Below are positions 7,989 through 16,642 of a stretch of DNA of 64,000 nt, one piece after another (position 1 is the stretch's first letter; every line of letters begins with the position of its first letter). The notes under the pieces are model-generated. The model saw only the letters and a list, made by a program, of their open reading frames with translations. It did no database searches and was not told where the DNA came from. The DNA comes from Mycobacterium sp. NS-7484 (lineage in GTDB: Bacteria; Actinomycetota; Actinomycetes; Mycobacteriales; Mycobacteriaceae): contig NZ_MBEJ01000127.1 of NCBI RefSeq assembly GCF_001953975.1, positions 99,833 through 163,832 of the forward strand, in the 5' to 3' direction. A program made the position numbers and the translations under genes.

Positions 7989-10091
7989 TTACTGACCCGT
8001 CGCCTTCGCGATGATCTCCTTCGACACGTTCGCCGGAACCTCGGCGTACGAGTCGAACACCATGGAGTAGTTCGCCCGGCCCTGGGTCTTCGACCGAAGG
8101 TCGCCGACATAGCCGAACATCTCCGACAGCGGCACCTGTGCCTTGACGACACGCGCACCGCTGCGCTCCTCCATGGCCTGGATCTGACCACGGCGGGAGT
8201 TCAGGTCGCCGATCACGTCGCCCATGTAGTCCTCGGGCGTCGTGACCTCGACAGCCATGATGGGCTCCAGGATGACCGGCTGGGCCGCCTGAGCGGCCTT
8301 CTTCAGCACCTGCGAACCCGCCACCTTGAACGCCATTTCCGAGGAGTCGACCTCGTGGTAGGCGCCATCGAGCAGCGTCACCTTCAGGTTCACCAGCGGG
8401 TAGCCGGCGAGCACACCGTACTGCATCGCGTCCTGCGCACCGGCATCCACCGACGGGATGTACTCACGCGGGATGCGGCCACCGGTGACCTTGTTCTCGA
8501 ACTCGTAGGTGGCACCGTCCTCGCCGACGAACGGCTCGAGGTCGATCAACACCTTCGCGAACTGGCCCGAGCCACCCGTCTGCTTCTTGTGGGTGAACTC
8601 GACCTTCTCCACCTTGCGGCGGATGGTCTCGCGGTAGGCCACCTGCGGCTTGCCGACGTTGGCCTCGACCTTGAACTCGCGACGCATACGGTCGACGAGG
8701 ATGTCGAGGTGCAGCTCGCCCATGCCGCCGATGACGGTCTGGCCGGTCTCGGCGTCCAGGTGCACCTTGAAGGTGGGGTCCTCTTCGGCGAGCTTCTGGA
8801 TCGCGGTGCCCAGCTTCTCCTGGTCACTCTTGGTCTTGGGCTCGATGGCCACCTCGATCACCGGATCCGGGAAGGTCATCGACTCGAGCACGACCTGCTG
8901 GTTCGGATCGCACAAGGTGTCGCCGGTGGTGGTGTCCTTCAGACCGATCACCGCGTAGATGTGACCAGCGGAGGCCGACTCGACGGGGTTCTCCTTGTTG
9001 GCGTGCATCTGGAACAGCTTGCCCAGCCGCTCCTTCTTGCCCTTGGTGGCGTTGATGACCTGCGCACCGGACTCGACCTTGCCCGAGTACACCCGGACGT
9101 AGGTGAGCTTGCCGAAGAAGGGGTGCACGGCGATCTTGAATGCCAGTGCGGCGAACGGCTCGTCGACCGACGGCTTGCGCAGGACCTCGTCGTCCTCCTT
9201 GCCGGGGACGTGACCCTTGACCGACTCGACGTCCAGCGGCGAGGGCAGGTAGTCGATGACGGCGTCCAGCATCGGCTGCACACCCTTGTTCTTGAACGCA
9301 CTGCCGCACAGCACCGGGTACAGCTCGCTGTTCACGGTCAGCTTGCGGATGGCGCCCTTGATCTCATCGATGGTGAGCTCTTCGCCACCGAGGTACTTCT
9401 CCAGAAGTTCCTCGTCGGTCTCGGCGACGGTGTCCAGCAGCTCGCTGCGGTACTGCTCGGCCTTCTCGACCAGGTCGGCCGGGATCTCGACGGTCTCGTA
9501 GCTCTCACCGAGCTTCGTCTCGCCACGCCACACCTTGGCCTTCATCTCGACCAGGTCGACGATGCCCTCGAAGTCGTTCTCAGCACCGATCGGCAGCTGG
9601 ATCACCAGCGGCTTGGCGCCGAGGCGGTCCTTGATGGTCTGCACGGTGAAGTAGAAGTCCGCACCGAGCTTGTCCATCTTGTTGACGAAGCAGATCCGCG
9701 GCACGTCGTACTTGTCGGCCTGACGCCACACCTGCTCGGACTGCGGCTCGACACCTTCCTTGCCGTCGAACACGGCGACGGCACCATCGAGCACGCGCAG
9801 GCTGCGCTCCACCTCGACGGTGAAGTCGACGTGCCCGGGGGTGTCGATGATGTTGATCTGGTTGCCGTTCCAGAAGCAGGTGACGGCGGCGGAGGTGATG
9901 GTGATACCACGCTCCTGCTCCTGCTCCATCCAGTCGGTCGTGGAGGCACCGTCGTGCGTCTCACCGATCTTGTAGTTGACGCCGGTGTAATAGAGGATGC
10001 GCTCTGTCGTCGTCGTCTTGCCGGCGTCGATGTGCGCCATGATGCCGATGTTGCGGACCTTGTTCAGGTCAGTCAGCACGTCCTGTGCCAC
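7989..10091 (-). CDS. fusA: Elongation factor G
   Basis: This is the 700-residue GTPase that drives ribosomal translocation. AHIDAGKTTTTERIL (G1) lies near residue 19, DTPGHVDF near 84, and NKMD near 138. All five domains are present at normal length. It starts with GTG, 87 nt after rpsG. No premature stop or frame change is seen. Confidence 0.98.
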   Translation of the reverse strand: MAQDVLTDLNKVRNIGIMAHIDAGKTTTTERILYYTGVNYKIGETHDGASTTDWMEQEQERGITITSAAVTCFWNGNQINIIDTPGHVDFTVEVERSLRVLDGAVAVFDGKEGVEPQSEQVWRQADKYDVPRICFVNKMDKLGADFYFTVQTIKDRLGAKPLVIQLPIGAENDFEGIVDLVEMKAKVWRGETKLGESYETVEIPADLVEKAEQYRSELLDTVAETDEELLEKYLGGEELTIDEIKGAIRKLTVNSELYPVLCGSAFKNKGVQPMLDAVIDYLPSPLDVESVKGHVPGKEDDEVLRKPSVDEPFAALAFKIAVHPFFGKLTYVRVYSGKVESGAQVINATKGKKERLGKLFQMHANKENPVESASAGHIYAVIGLKDTTTGDTLCDPNQQVVLESMTFPDPVIEVAIEPKTKSDQEKLGTAIQKLAEEDPTFKVHLDAETGQTVIGGMGELHLDILVDRMRREFKVEANVGKPQVAYRETIRRKVEKVEFTHKKQTGGSGQFAKVLIDLEPFVGEDGATYEFENKVTGGRIPREYIPSVDAGAQDAMQYGVLAGYPLVNLKVTLLDGAYHEVDSSEMAFKVAGSQVLKKAAQAAQPVILEPIMAVEVTTPEDYMGDVIGDLNSRRGQIQAMEERSGARVVKAQVPLSEMFGYVGDLRSKTQGRANYSMVFDSYAEVPANVSKEIIAKATGQ

Positions 10092-10178
10092 GGAAGTCTT
10101 CCCAACTCTTTCGCTTGCTTGATTAGGTGTTCGATTACGCGCCCGCCTGCACCCGACGCTGGATGCCGGGCGCGGGTA

Positions 10179-10649
10179 TCACCAGCGGTAGTGCGCGAAA
10201 GCCCGGTTCGCTTCGGCCATCTTGTGAGTGTCCTCACGACGCTTCACAGCGGCACCGAGGCCGTTGCTGGCATCCAGGATCTCGTTGGCGAGGCGCTCGA
10301 CCATGGTCTTCTCGCGACGGGCCTTGGAGAAGCTCACCAGCCAGCGCAGGGCCAGCGTGGTGGAGCGATCGGGGCGCACCTCGACCGGCACCTGGTAGGT
10401 GGCACCACCAACGCGACGGCTACGCACCTCCAGGGCGGGCTTGACGTTGTCCAGCGCGCGCTTGAGGGTGACGACCGGGTCGGTACCGGTCTTGTCGCGG
10501 GCCTGCTCCAGCGCACCGTAGACAATGCGCTCGGCCAGCGACTTCTTGCCGTCCAGCAGAACCTTGTTGACCAGCTGGGTGACCAGCTGCGACCCGTAGA
10601 CCGGATCGTTGACCAACGGACGCTTCGGCGCGGGTCCCTTGCGCGGCAT
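10179..10649 (-). CDS. rpsG: 30S ribosomal protein S7
   Basis: This is 156 residues, the family's normal length, beginning MPRKGPAPKRP and ending in the typical FAHYRW. S7 nucleates the head of the 30S subunit. Its ATG shares one base with the rpsL stop (TGATG at 10647-10651), so the two genes are translationally coupled. In other bacteria S7 represses its own str-operon message; no specific S7 site is identified here. Confidence 0.98.
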   Translation of the reverse strand: MPRKGPAPKRPLVNDPVYGSQLVTQLVNKVLLDGKKSLAERIVYGALEQARDKTGTDPVVTLKRALDNVKPALEVRSRRVGGATYQVPVEVRPDRSTTLALRWLVSFSKARREKTMVERLANEILDASNGLGAAVKRREDTHKMAEANRAFAHYRW

Positions 10650-11023
10650 CAGCTCTTCTCCTTCTTCGCGCCGTAACGGCTACGGGCCTGCTTGCGGTTC
10701 TTGACGCCCTGGGTGTCGAGCGACCCGCGGATGATCTTGTAGCGAACGCCGGGGAGGTCCTTCACACGACCGCCGCGCACCAGCACCATCGAGTGCTCCT
10801 GCAGGTTGTGGCCCTCACCGGGGATGTAAGCGGTGACCTCGACCGCGCTGGTCAGCTTCACGCGTGCGACCTTGCGAAGCGCCGAGTTCGGCTTCTTCGG
10901 GGTGGTGGTGTACACGCGGGTGCACACGCCGCGGCGCTGCGGGCTGCCCTTGAGAGCCGCCGTCTTCACCTTGGCGACCTTGTCGCGGCGACCCTTGCGG
11001 ACCAGCTGGTTGATGGTTGGCAT
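10649..11023 (-). CDS. rpsL: 30S ribosomal protein S12
   Basis: This is a 124-residue S12 with the decoding-centre loops TPKKPNSALRKVA and GRVKDLPGVRYK. Lysines occupy positions 43 and 88, the two classical streptomycin-resistance sites, so the protein carries the susceptible residues there. It is the first gene of the str operon. ATG 11023 follows an AAAG-rich leader. Confidence 0.98.
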   Translation of the reverse strand: MPTINQLVRKGRRDKVAKVKTAALKGSPQRRGVCTRVYTTTPKKPNSALRKVARVKLTSAVEVTAYIPGEGHNLQEHSMVLVRGGRVKDLPGVRYKIIRGSLDTQGVKNRKQARSRYGAKKEKS

Positions 11024-11228
11024 GTACCGGCTTTCTCTGTGTTGCTTCTTGCTGTTTAAGTCTCTGTACTGCAGTTATCCCCCGACCGCGTACCCCGCGT
11101 CCGGGCGTGTCGCACGTTCCTACACCGGCGGAATTCCGATGCGTGATAGACATGCAGAGTGGCCCGGCGTGCGGGCACGCTTGCGAAGCACTCAGCCGCG
11201 TGCGCCTTCCGGCCAGGCACGATCTACC

Positions 11229-11258
11229 ACAATACCAGGGCTGGCCGTGCCGAACCAA
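11229..11258 (-). promoter_or_regulatory. Candidate str operon (rpsL) promoter
   Basis: On the minus strand TTGGTT (11253-11258), an 18-bp spacer and TATTGT (11229-11234, fitting the mycobacterial TANNNT -10 form) lie about 205 nt upstream of rpsL. The rest of 11024-11228 is a leader without a visible gene. The spacing and -35 sequence resemble the rplJ promoter candidate at 32278. Assigned by eye. Confidence 0.45.
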
Positions 11259-11292
11259 ACCCGCTCACGACGACCTATTCCCAGGTCAGACG

Positions 11293-11916
11293 CTACGACC
11301 CCGTTTGCCCCATACCGGAGGCCAACCGCCGAAGCATATCGGTGAACACCGCATCGGTGTCGATGTCATCCATCACACCCGTCATTTCCAGCAGCACGAA
11401 ACCGTGCAGGGCCGACCAGAACTGCAGGGCGGCGTAGAACGCGTCCTCCCCCTGCAGCCCGTAGGAGGCCAGGACCTCGATCACCGGTCCGGCCGCGGCC
11501 CGGGTGGCTGCCGAGTATTCAGGGTCGTCGCCGCCGAACGGCATGCGGGTGAACGCCGAGTAGCGGCCCGGATGGTGGTGCGCATAGCTGCGGTAGGCAC
11601 TGGCCATCACCGACACCGCATCATCGCGGGTCCGGCCGGCGCCGACGGTGTTCAACATTTCGATGATGTCGTCGATGACCCGCATGCGCACAGTCCGGCG
11701 CAGGTCGTCGAGGCTGTGCACGTGGTTGTAGAGCGACGGCCCCTTGGTGCCGAGCTGCCCGGCGAGCGCATTGATCGTCAGCGCATCCCAACCTTCACGG
11801 TCCAGAAACGTCAGTGCCGCGTTGACGATGGTCTCGCGGCTGAGCTTGGTGGTCCGCGCCGGCCGTACCTGGGCACGTTTGGTGCCAGCCGCCTGGGGCT
11901 CCGGCCGAGCTGACAT
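11293..11916 (-). CDS. TetR/AcrR-family transcriptional regulator
   Basis: This 207-residue protein has an N-terminal DNA-binding domain (helix-turn-helix near residues 40-70, TINALAGQLGTKGPSLYNHV) and a C-terminal ligand domain of the TetR_C_33/WHG type, with the HHHPGRYSAF segment near 114. It sits upstream of the str operon on the same strand, as does Rv0681 in M. tuberculosis. Ligand and targets are not apparent; no nearby enzyme is clearly paired with it. Confidence 0.88.
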   Translation of the reverse strand: MSARPEPQAAGTKRAQVRPARTTKLSRETIVNAALTFLDREGWDALTINALAGQLGTKGPSLYNHVHSLDDLRRTVRMRVIDDIIEMLNTVGAGRTRDDAVSVMASAYRSYAHHHPGRYSAFTRMPFGGDDPEYSAATRAAAGPVIEVLASYGLQGEDAFYAALQFWSALHGFVLLEMTGVMDDIDTDAVFTDMLRRLASGMGQTGS

Positions 11917-12010
11917 GTGGGCACTGCCTTCGGGTCGAGGGGATCTTGGGGTTCACGTATACGGCCCCCGTGGGGTCGCCGTGAAACTCTAGCCCCTCAG
12001 GCAGGTCAGA

Positions 12011-12541
12011 TCAGTTCACCCGGCCCTGACTGAGCCGGGCGAGTTTCTCAGTGATCTGACACAGATCGGGCAGCGTGGCCGGGTTCATCGTCTGGATCGA
12101 CCAGGTGACGACGTCGTCGCCCTTGGCCACATAGATGCTGCACACGTTCGCGTCCGCGGCACGGAAACCCTTGTTCCCGTCGATCGTCAGCTCCGTCAGA
12201 GTCCGTCCGGCTCGCGTCTCCAACGTGCGCTCGGTGTCCATGTCACTACCCCGGTACCACCAGGTGGAGATGCCCATGCCCGCACCGAAGGTGCCCAGCA
12301 TCGAGTTCTCCTGCCAGAAGCAGCCGGTGTCGCTGACCACGGCCTTGCTGAACATCGACGAGCCCACCGCCTCGACGATGTCGGCATCGGTGATGCCGTT
12401 GCAATCCGCGCCGTGAAAGCCCCCGCCGATGGATTCCGGCTCCGGGGGCGGCGCGGTGTCGGACCGACCACAGGCGGCCAGCGTCATCAGCCCGGCCGCC
12501 ACGGCGGCCAGGCACAACGCAGTGCGGGAGCGGTGCGCCAC
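12011..12541 (-). CDS. DUF3558-type lipoprotein
   Basis: This is a 176-residue exported protein with a lipoprotein signal peptide ending in the lipobox LAAC near residue 24. The mature part has the short Cys-containing alpha/beta pattern seen in mycobacterial DUF3558 lipoproteins (CNGIT, CFWQE, CSIYVAKG). It starts with GTG one base after the stop of the upstream lipoprotein gene, so the pair is coupled. Function is unknown; Rv0679c occupies the equivalent place. Confidence 0.8.
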   Translation of the reverse strand: MAHRSRTALCLAAVAAGLMTLAACGRSDTAPPPEPESIGGGFHGADCNGITDADIVEAVGSSMFSKAVVSDTGCFWQENSMLGTFGAGMGISTWWYRGSDMDTERTLETRAGRTLTELTIDGNKGFRAADANVCSIYVAKGDDVVTWSIQTMNPATLPDLCQITEKLARLSQGRVN

Positions 12542-12542
12542 G

Positions 12543-13118
12543 TCAGAGTTCCGATTGCAGGGTGGCCGAAAGCAGCTTCTTGGCGTCGCGGCACGGGTCG
12601 CCCTTGCCGACGCTGCCGGCGCCCCGGAACTGCACCCACCAGCTGATCACGCCTGATCCGGCGGCCGCGGTCGCCGAACAGGCCGCACCGGTGACGTCCC
12701 GCCGCGCCAGGAACGCCTGGTGCCGTTCCACCACGACATCGGTGATCTCGGCGTTGCGGCTGCGGGCCACCGCCCGCTCACGCGCCAAAGATCCCTCCTC
12801 GAACCACGCGAAGATGACGTCGAGCATCGCCAGCGATTCGGAATCCGGCCCGGCGCCGGGGTTCAGCTTGCGTGACAGCACGTACTGACACACCGCGCCG
12901 CTGTAGGGCCGGACGATGTTGTCGGCGGTGAGAATCTCCTGGATCGTGCTGTCGACCAACAGCCCACACCGGTCGTCGACGTATCCAAAGCTGCGGTCTG
13001 GATCGGCGGTGTCAGTCGACGCACGCTGAGCCGCCCCGTCGATGGTGTGCGCACACCCCGCGACGGTCACCACGGCCGTGACCGCCACGGCAGCAGCCCG
13101 AGCAACACACCGACGCAT
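12543..13118 (-). CDS. DUF3558-type lipoprotein (second of a coupled pair)
   Basis: This is 191 residues starting at ATG 13118. A signal peptide ends in lipobox VAGC near residue 21. The mature domain carries CGLL, CQYV, a FEEG segment, CSATA and CRDAK, the conserved-cysteine pattern shared with its downstream neighbour. I rejected an upstream in-frame start because the extra 102 residues cross the divergent gene's promoter region and lack family resemblance. The equivalent position in M. tuberculosis is Rv0680c. Function unknown, probably cell-envelope. Confidence 0.78.
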   Translation of the reverse strand: MRRCVARAAAVAVTAVVTVAGCAHTIDGAAQRASTDTADPDRSFGYVDDRCGLLVDSTIQEILTADNIVRPYSGAVCQYVLSRKLNPGAGPDSESLAMLDVIFAWFEEGSLARERAVARSRNAEITDVVVERHQAFLARRDVTGAACSATAAAGSGVISWWVQFRGAGSVGKGDPCRDAKKLLSATLQSEL

Positions 13119-13280
13119 TGCTGACCACGGTACCCAGCACGGACACCGCCCGCGACTCGTCGGCGCCGCCCGCGTCAAACTGGGCAACACCTGCCGCGGT
13201 GCCGAGGCCGCCCCGTACTCTTCGTTGCAGCGGACTGTGCGTTGCAGCAGAGTCGCAGCGGATCGGAAGGGGATCTCACC

Positions 13281-13670
13281 GTGAATTGGACAGCTGTGGG
13301 ACGGACGAAGCTCGTTGGGCTGGCCGTCGGTGTGCTCGCATTGCCGCTCGCCTCGACCGTCGGGGTGCCCAGCGCAGCAGCCAAGAACGGCGACACCCAC
13401 ATCACCGGCCAGGGCCTCGAACAAACGTTGGACTGCAACAACTCCACGCTGTTGGTGAACGGCACCGGTAACCGGATCAACGCGATGGGTACCTGCTGGG
13501 CCGTGACGGTGCAGGGGTCCTCCAACGTGGTGATCGCGGAGAACGTCATCAACGACATCACCGTGTACGGCTGGGATCAGACGGTTTTCTTCAAGAACGG
13601 TGACCCGGCGCTGATCGACCGCGGCCGTGAACTGGCGTTGGTCAACCAGATCAGCCGCGTACCCGCGTGA
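13281..13670 (+). CDS. Exported DUF3060-type protein
   Basis: This is a 129-residue secreted protein starting at GTG 13281 behind GGAAGGGGA. A signal peptide runs to about residue 33 (PSAAAKNG). The mature part is a run of short Asn/Gly-rich strands such as LLVNGTGNRINAMGTC and VTVQGSSNVVIAEN, consistent with the small beta-solenoid-like DUF3060 fold. It is followed immediately by a lipoprotein paralogue. Function unknown. Confidence 0.78.
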   Translation: MNWTAVGRTKLVGLAVGVLALPLASTVGVPSAAAKNGDTHITGQGLEQTLDCNNSTLLVNGTGNRINAMGTCWAVTVQGSSNVVIAENVINDITVYGWDQTVFFKNGDPALIDRGRELALVNQISRVPA

Positions 13671-13702
13671 GGAAGCCTGAGGAAGAAAGTAGAGACAGAC
13701 CC

Positions 13703-14119
13703 GTGATCGCCCGTTTTCGCCCCGCCCCGTTGATCCTCGGCGCCGGTGCCGCCGTTGCCGCGCTCACGCTTGCGGCGTGTGGCTCGGAAAGTTCGGACAC
13801 CACCAGCCCGAGTGCCACCGCCGGATCCTCCGGCGTCAACGTGGAGGTCGGCAACACCATCAACTACATGTCGGTCGGCACCACGACGGAGATCGACTGC
13901 GCGGACGGCAAGTCGCTCACGGTCGGCGGCACCAACAACACGCTGACGGTCAAGGGCACCTGCGCCAACGTCAACGTCGGGGGATCCGACAACAAGATCA
14001 CCTTCGAACGGATCGACAAGGGCCTGACCATCGTCGGGCTGAACAACACCATCAGCTACGCCGCCGGCGACCCCAAGGTCAACAACACCGGCAGCAACAA
14101 CACCGTCAACAAGGGTTAG
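13703..14119 (+). CDS. DUF3060-type lipoprotein
   Basis: This is about 138 residues with lipobox LAAC near residue 26 and a Ser/Thr-rich linker. A repetitive Asn/Gly strand pattern follows (GGTNNTLTVKGTC, VGGSDNKITF, VGLNNTISY), as in DUF3060 proteins. I prefer GTG 13703, with an AGAGA-type SD and an immediate signal peptide. An in-frame GTG at 13667 would overlap the upstream stop (GTGA) but adds 12 charged residues. It is a paralogue of the preceding gene and its stop overlaps the convergent echA5 end by 3 bp. Confidence 0.76.
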   Translation: MIARFRPAPLILGAGAAVAALTLAACGSESSDTTSPSATAGSSGVNVEVGNTINYMSVGTTTEIDCADGKSLTVGGTNNTLTVKGTCANVNVGGSDNKITFERIDKGLTIVGLNNTISYAAGDPKVNNTGSNNTVNKG

Positions 14120-14898
14120 TCGCCGCGGGGTTGGTCGGCGCGAGCCCCGTGCCGACCGGCGCCGGCGGCGAACCGGCCCGCCCCGTGGGCGGCCTCATCC
14201 TGCACACCGAAGATGCTGGCGAACTCGAATTCCATTGCCGCCTCTTCGGTCTCGCCCCATTGGTGCAGTGCCGAGAGCCGGTCGGCCCGCAGACACTGCT
14301 GCGGTAACCGGGCCAGTTCGGCGGCCAGCTCCTCGGCATGGGCGCGAGCTTGCCCCTTGGGCACGACGCGGTTGGCCAGACCGATCGCCTGGGCCTCGGT
14401 CGCGTCGACGGCACGCCCGGTCAGAATCAGGTCCATCGCCCGGCTCTGCCCGATCAGGCGCGGCAACCGGACGGTGCCACCGTCGATCAACGGCACGCCC
14501 CACCGGCGGCAGAACACGCCCATCACGGCGTCCTCCTCGACCACCCGAAGGTCACACCACAGCGCCAGCTCCAGACCACCGGCCACGGCATGCCCGCTGA
14601 TCGCGGCGATCACCGGCTTGGACAACACCATTCGACTCGGGCCCATCGGACCGGGCCCGGCGCGGTGCAGCTGGTTCATCTGCGGGGTGCCGAACGCCTT
14701 GAGATCGGCTCCGGCACAGAAGGTGCCGCCGGCACCGGTCAGTACCGCAACCGCAGCGTCGTCGTCGGCGTCGAACTGCTCGAACACGGCGAACAGGGCC
14801 GCGGCCGTGGGACCGTCGACCGCGTTGCGGGCATGTGGGCGGTCGATGACGACGGTGGTCACCGCACCGTTGCGTTCGACCCGGACTGCGTCGCTCAC
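14116..14898 (-). CDS. echA5: Enoyl-CoA hydratase/isomerase family protein (EchA5-like)
   Basis: This is a crotonase-fold protein of 260 residues. The oxyanion-hole segments are GTFCAGADLKAF near residue 62 and ISGHAVAGGLELALWCDL near 102. The C-terminal half is normal length. It starts with GTG 14898, overlapping the PaaX stop by 4 bp (GTGA). The cluster fadE8-echA4-PaaX-echA5 matches Rv0672-Rv0675, which supports the symbol. It probably hydrates or isomerises an enoyl-CoA in fatty acid or sterol side-chain breakdown; the substrate is not determinable. Confidence 0.86.
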   Translation of the reverse strand: MSDAVRVERNGAVTTVVIDRPHARNAVDGPTAAALFAVFEQFDADDDAAVAVLTGAGGTFCAGADLKAFGTPQMNQLHRAGPGPMGPSRMVLSKPVIAAISGHAVAGGLELALWCDLRVVEEDAVMGVFCRRWGVPLIDGGTVRLPRLIGQSRAMDLILTGRAVDATEAQAIGLANRVVPKGQARAHAEELAAELARLPQQCLRADRLSALHQWGETEEAAMEFEFASIFGVQDEAAHGAGRFAAGAGRHGARADQPRGD

Positions 14899-15626
14899 GT
14901 GGCCTCCAGGAGTTCGGTCTGGTCGCGTCGCGCGACGAGTTCGGCGGCGAAGTCGGTGTAGGCCTTGCGCAATTCGGCCCCCGGCCACCGGTCCGGCAGT
15001 AGCTCGTCGGGAAGCACCGGGTCCGCCAGCAGGTGACGCACGATGCCCGCCGCTGCGACGAACCGACCCGGGACGTCGGTCGCAGCCGAAATCTGTTGCA
15101 GCAATTGCTCGCCGGTGTGACGCCACCCCGGAAGGTCCCACAGCGCGCCGGCCAGCCCGGCTGGATCGGCGTCACGGGCCTGCAGCAGCCGGGTGCGGGA
15201 AACGATCTCCTGCGGCAACACCTGGTCGAGGTTGTCCGGGCGCATCCACACACCCTCCCGCAACTCACCGAACCGGTACTGCTGCAAGGCGTTGCGCAAC
15301 GAGGCACGGGTACGGGCATCGGTGCCGATACTGGTGATCACCAGCATCGACCACTGCCCGTCATAATCCCGCAGCCGCGGATCGATCGCGTCGTCCTGCC
15401 GACGTTGCCGGGTCAACAGCCGGTCGGACAGCCGATAGCCGTCCTCGGAGCGCACCAGGTCACCGGCACTGACCATCCGGGTCAGCGCCACCCGCAGCGT
15501 GGACTCTTTGATGTCGAAATCGGCTGTCAGCCGGACCAGTTCGGCCGCGCTCGCCCACGCTGGATGCGCACCCAACAGCACGCTCAACACCACTGAGCGG
15601 GCCGTCATCCGTGTGAGCGCCGGCAT
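14895..15626 (-). CDS. PaaX-family transcriptional regulator
   Basis: This 243-residue protein has an N-terminal winged helix (residues about 1-70, TARSVVLSVLLG through STLRVALTRMV) and a C-terminal effector domain including RLRDYDGQWSML, as in PaaX. PaaX represses phenylacetate catabolism by sensing phenylacetyl-CoA. Here it is locked between two crotonase genes (1 nt after echA4, 4-bp overlap with echA5), so it may sense an acyl-CoA made or used by this cluster. ATG 15626 is chosen by that coupling. Equivalent to Rv0674. Confidence 0.85.
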   Translation of the reverse strand: MPALTRMTARSVVLSVLLGAHPAWASAAELVRLTADFDIKESTLRVALTRMVSAGDLVRSEDGYRLSDRLLTRQRRQDDAIDPRLRDYDGQWSMLVITSIGTDARTRASLRNALQQYRFGELREGVWMRPDNLDQVLPQEIVSRTRLLQARDADPAGLAGALWDLPGWRHTGEQLLQQISAATDVPGRFVAAAGIVRHLLADPVLPDELLPDRWPGAELRKAYTDFAAELVARRDQTELLEAT

Positions 15627-15627
15627 G

Positions 15628-16542
15628 TCAGACCCCGGAAGACCGGCGTCCGAAGTCACCCATCGGCTCGTCGCGGTGACGCACCGCTTCGCGGAAGCCG
15701 TGCTGAACCGCATCGGCGACGAACGCGTGCCCCTCGGGAGTGTGCCGGGCGATGCCGTCGAACACGGTGCTGACCATCCGGCTGGTCGCCACCCCCTGTT
15801 GCAGCAGTGCGGTGTTGCACGCCAGCTTGGCCATGATGAGCTGGTTTACCGGCATGGCCGCGATGCGCTCGACGAGCCGCTCGGTGCGTTCATCGAGGTC
15901 TTCGGGTGCCGGTGCTTCGACGGCCAAACCCCACTCCGCCGCCTGTGCTCCGGTGAGGCAATCCCCGGTGAACAGAAGACGTTTGGCACGTTGATCGCCG
16001 AGCCGGTGGGCCCATAGTCCGGCGGCCGGAACACCCCACACCCGCATCGGCGGATAGCCGATCTTGGCGTCGGCCGCAGCGATCACCTGGTCGGCATGCA
16101 GTGCGATGTCGGTGCCACCGGCCACGCAGTAGCCGTGGATCTTGACCACGGTCGGCTTGTCGGCGTGCATCAGACTGGAGAAGCCACGCACGAATCGGCT
16201 CATCATCTGGTAGTCGACCATGGGGTCCCATGGCTGGTCCGGAAGATGGTTGATCGCTTGGGTTTTCCCGGCCAGCACGGTCCCGTCATACCGGGCTCCG
16301 CCGGCCTCACCGGTCCCGTCGGCGTAGGCGGACAGGTCGAATCCGGCGCAGAAACCCTCGCCCCGGCCGGACACCAGGATCACGTGGACATTGGGGTCCA
16401 GATCCGCCCGCTCCACCAGGGCCTGTAGCTCGAGCGGCGTGTCGGCGACGATCGAGTTGCCTTTTTCCGGACGGTTGAAGGTGATTCGTGCGACCCGGTC
16501 GGTGACCTCGTAGGTCATGGTCTTGAGATTGTCGACGTCCAC
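15628..16542 (-). CDS. echA4: Crotonase/enoyl-CoA hydratase family protein (EchA4-like)
   Basis: This is a 304-residue crotonase. RITFNRPEKGNSI lies near residue 18, the first oxyanion segment GEGFCAGFDLSAYADG near 61, and KIHGYCVAGGTDIALHAD near 124. It is longer than the usual 260 because of an insertion after the first oxyanion segment. GTG 16542 follows GGGGAG closely; ATG 16518 is an alternative. It is separated from fadE8 upstream by a terminator-like palindrome, so expression may not simply follow fadE8. Confidence 0.85.
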   Translation of the reverse strand: MDVDNLKTMTYEVTDRVARITFNRPEKGNSIVADTPLELQALVERADLDPNVHVILVSGRGEGFCAGFDLSAYADGTGEAGGARYDGTVLAGKTQAINHLPDQPWDPMVDYQMMSRFVRGFSSLMHADKPTVVKIHGYCVAGGTDIALHADQVIAAADAKIGYPPMRVWGVPAAGLWAHRLGDQRAKRLLFTGDCLTGAQAAEWGLAVEAPAPEDLDERTERLVERIAAMPVNQLIMAKLACNTALLQQGVATSRMVSTVFDGIARHTPEGHAFVADAVQHGFREAVRHRDEPMGDFGRRSSGV

Positions 16543-16576
16543 TAGCTCCCCTTTGCCCCCACGTTCTCCCCGCGAG

Positions 16577-16626
16577 CAGACATAAAACCGCACTCTATTG
16601 GGTGATTTCGGGCGGGTTTGCGTCTG
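16577..16626. terminator. 50-nt CAGAC/GTCTG palindrome (element 1)
   Basis: CAGAC and GTCTG arms enclose exactly 40 nt, and the next bases are CTCG. Pairing extends about 15 bp with three non-Watson-Crick positions. It lies between fadE8 and echA4, which run in the same direction, so it could attenuate transcription inside the cluster. It is one of four same-length elements in the window and resembles, from memory, mycobacterial TRIT terminators. Confidence 0.7.
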
Positions 16627-16642
16627 CTCGGCAGCGCAACTG

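Noticed and set aside
8355..10676. Plus-strand open frame of 773 codons opposite fusA and rpsG
   Set aside because: Same antisense effect; it spans two unrelated conserved genes and has no SD or family resemblance.
10649..11023. Possible streptomycin-resistance allele of rpsL
   Set aside because: Lys is present at 43 and 88, the susceptible residues.
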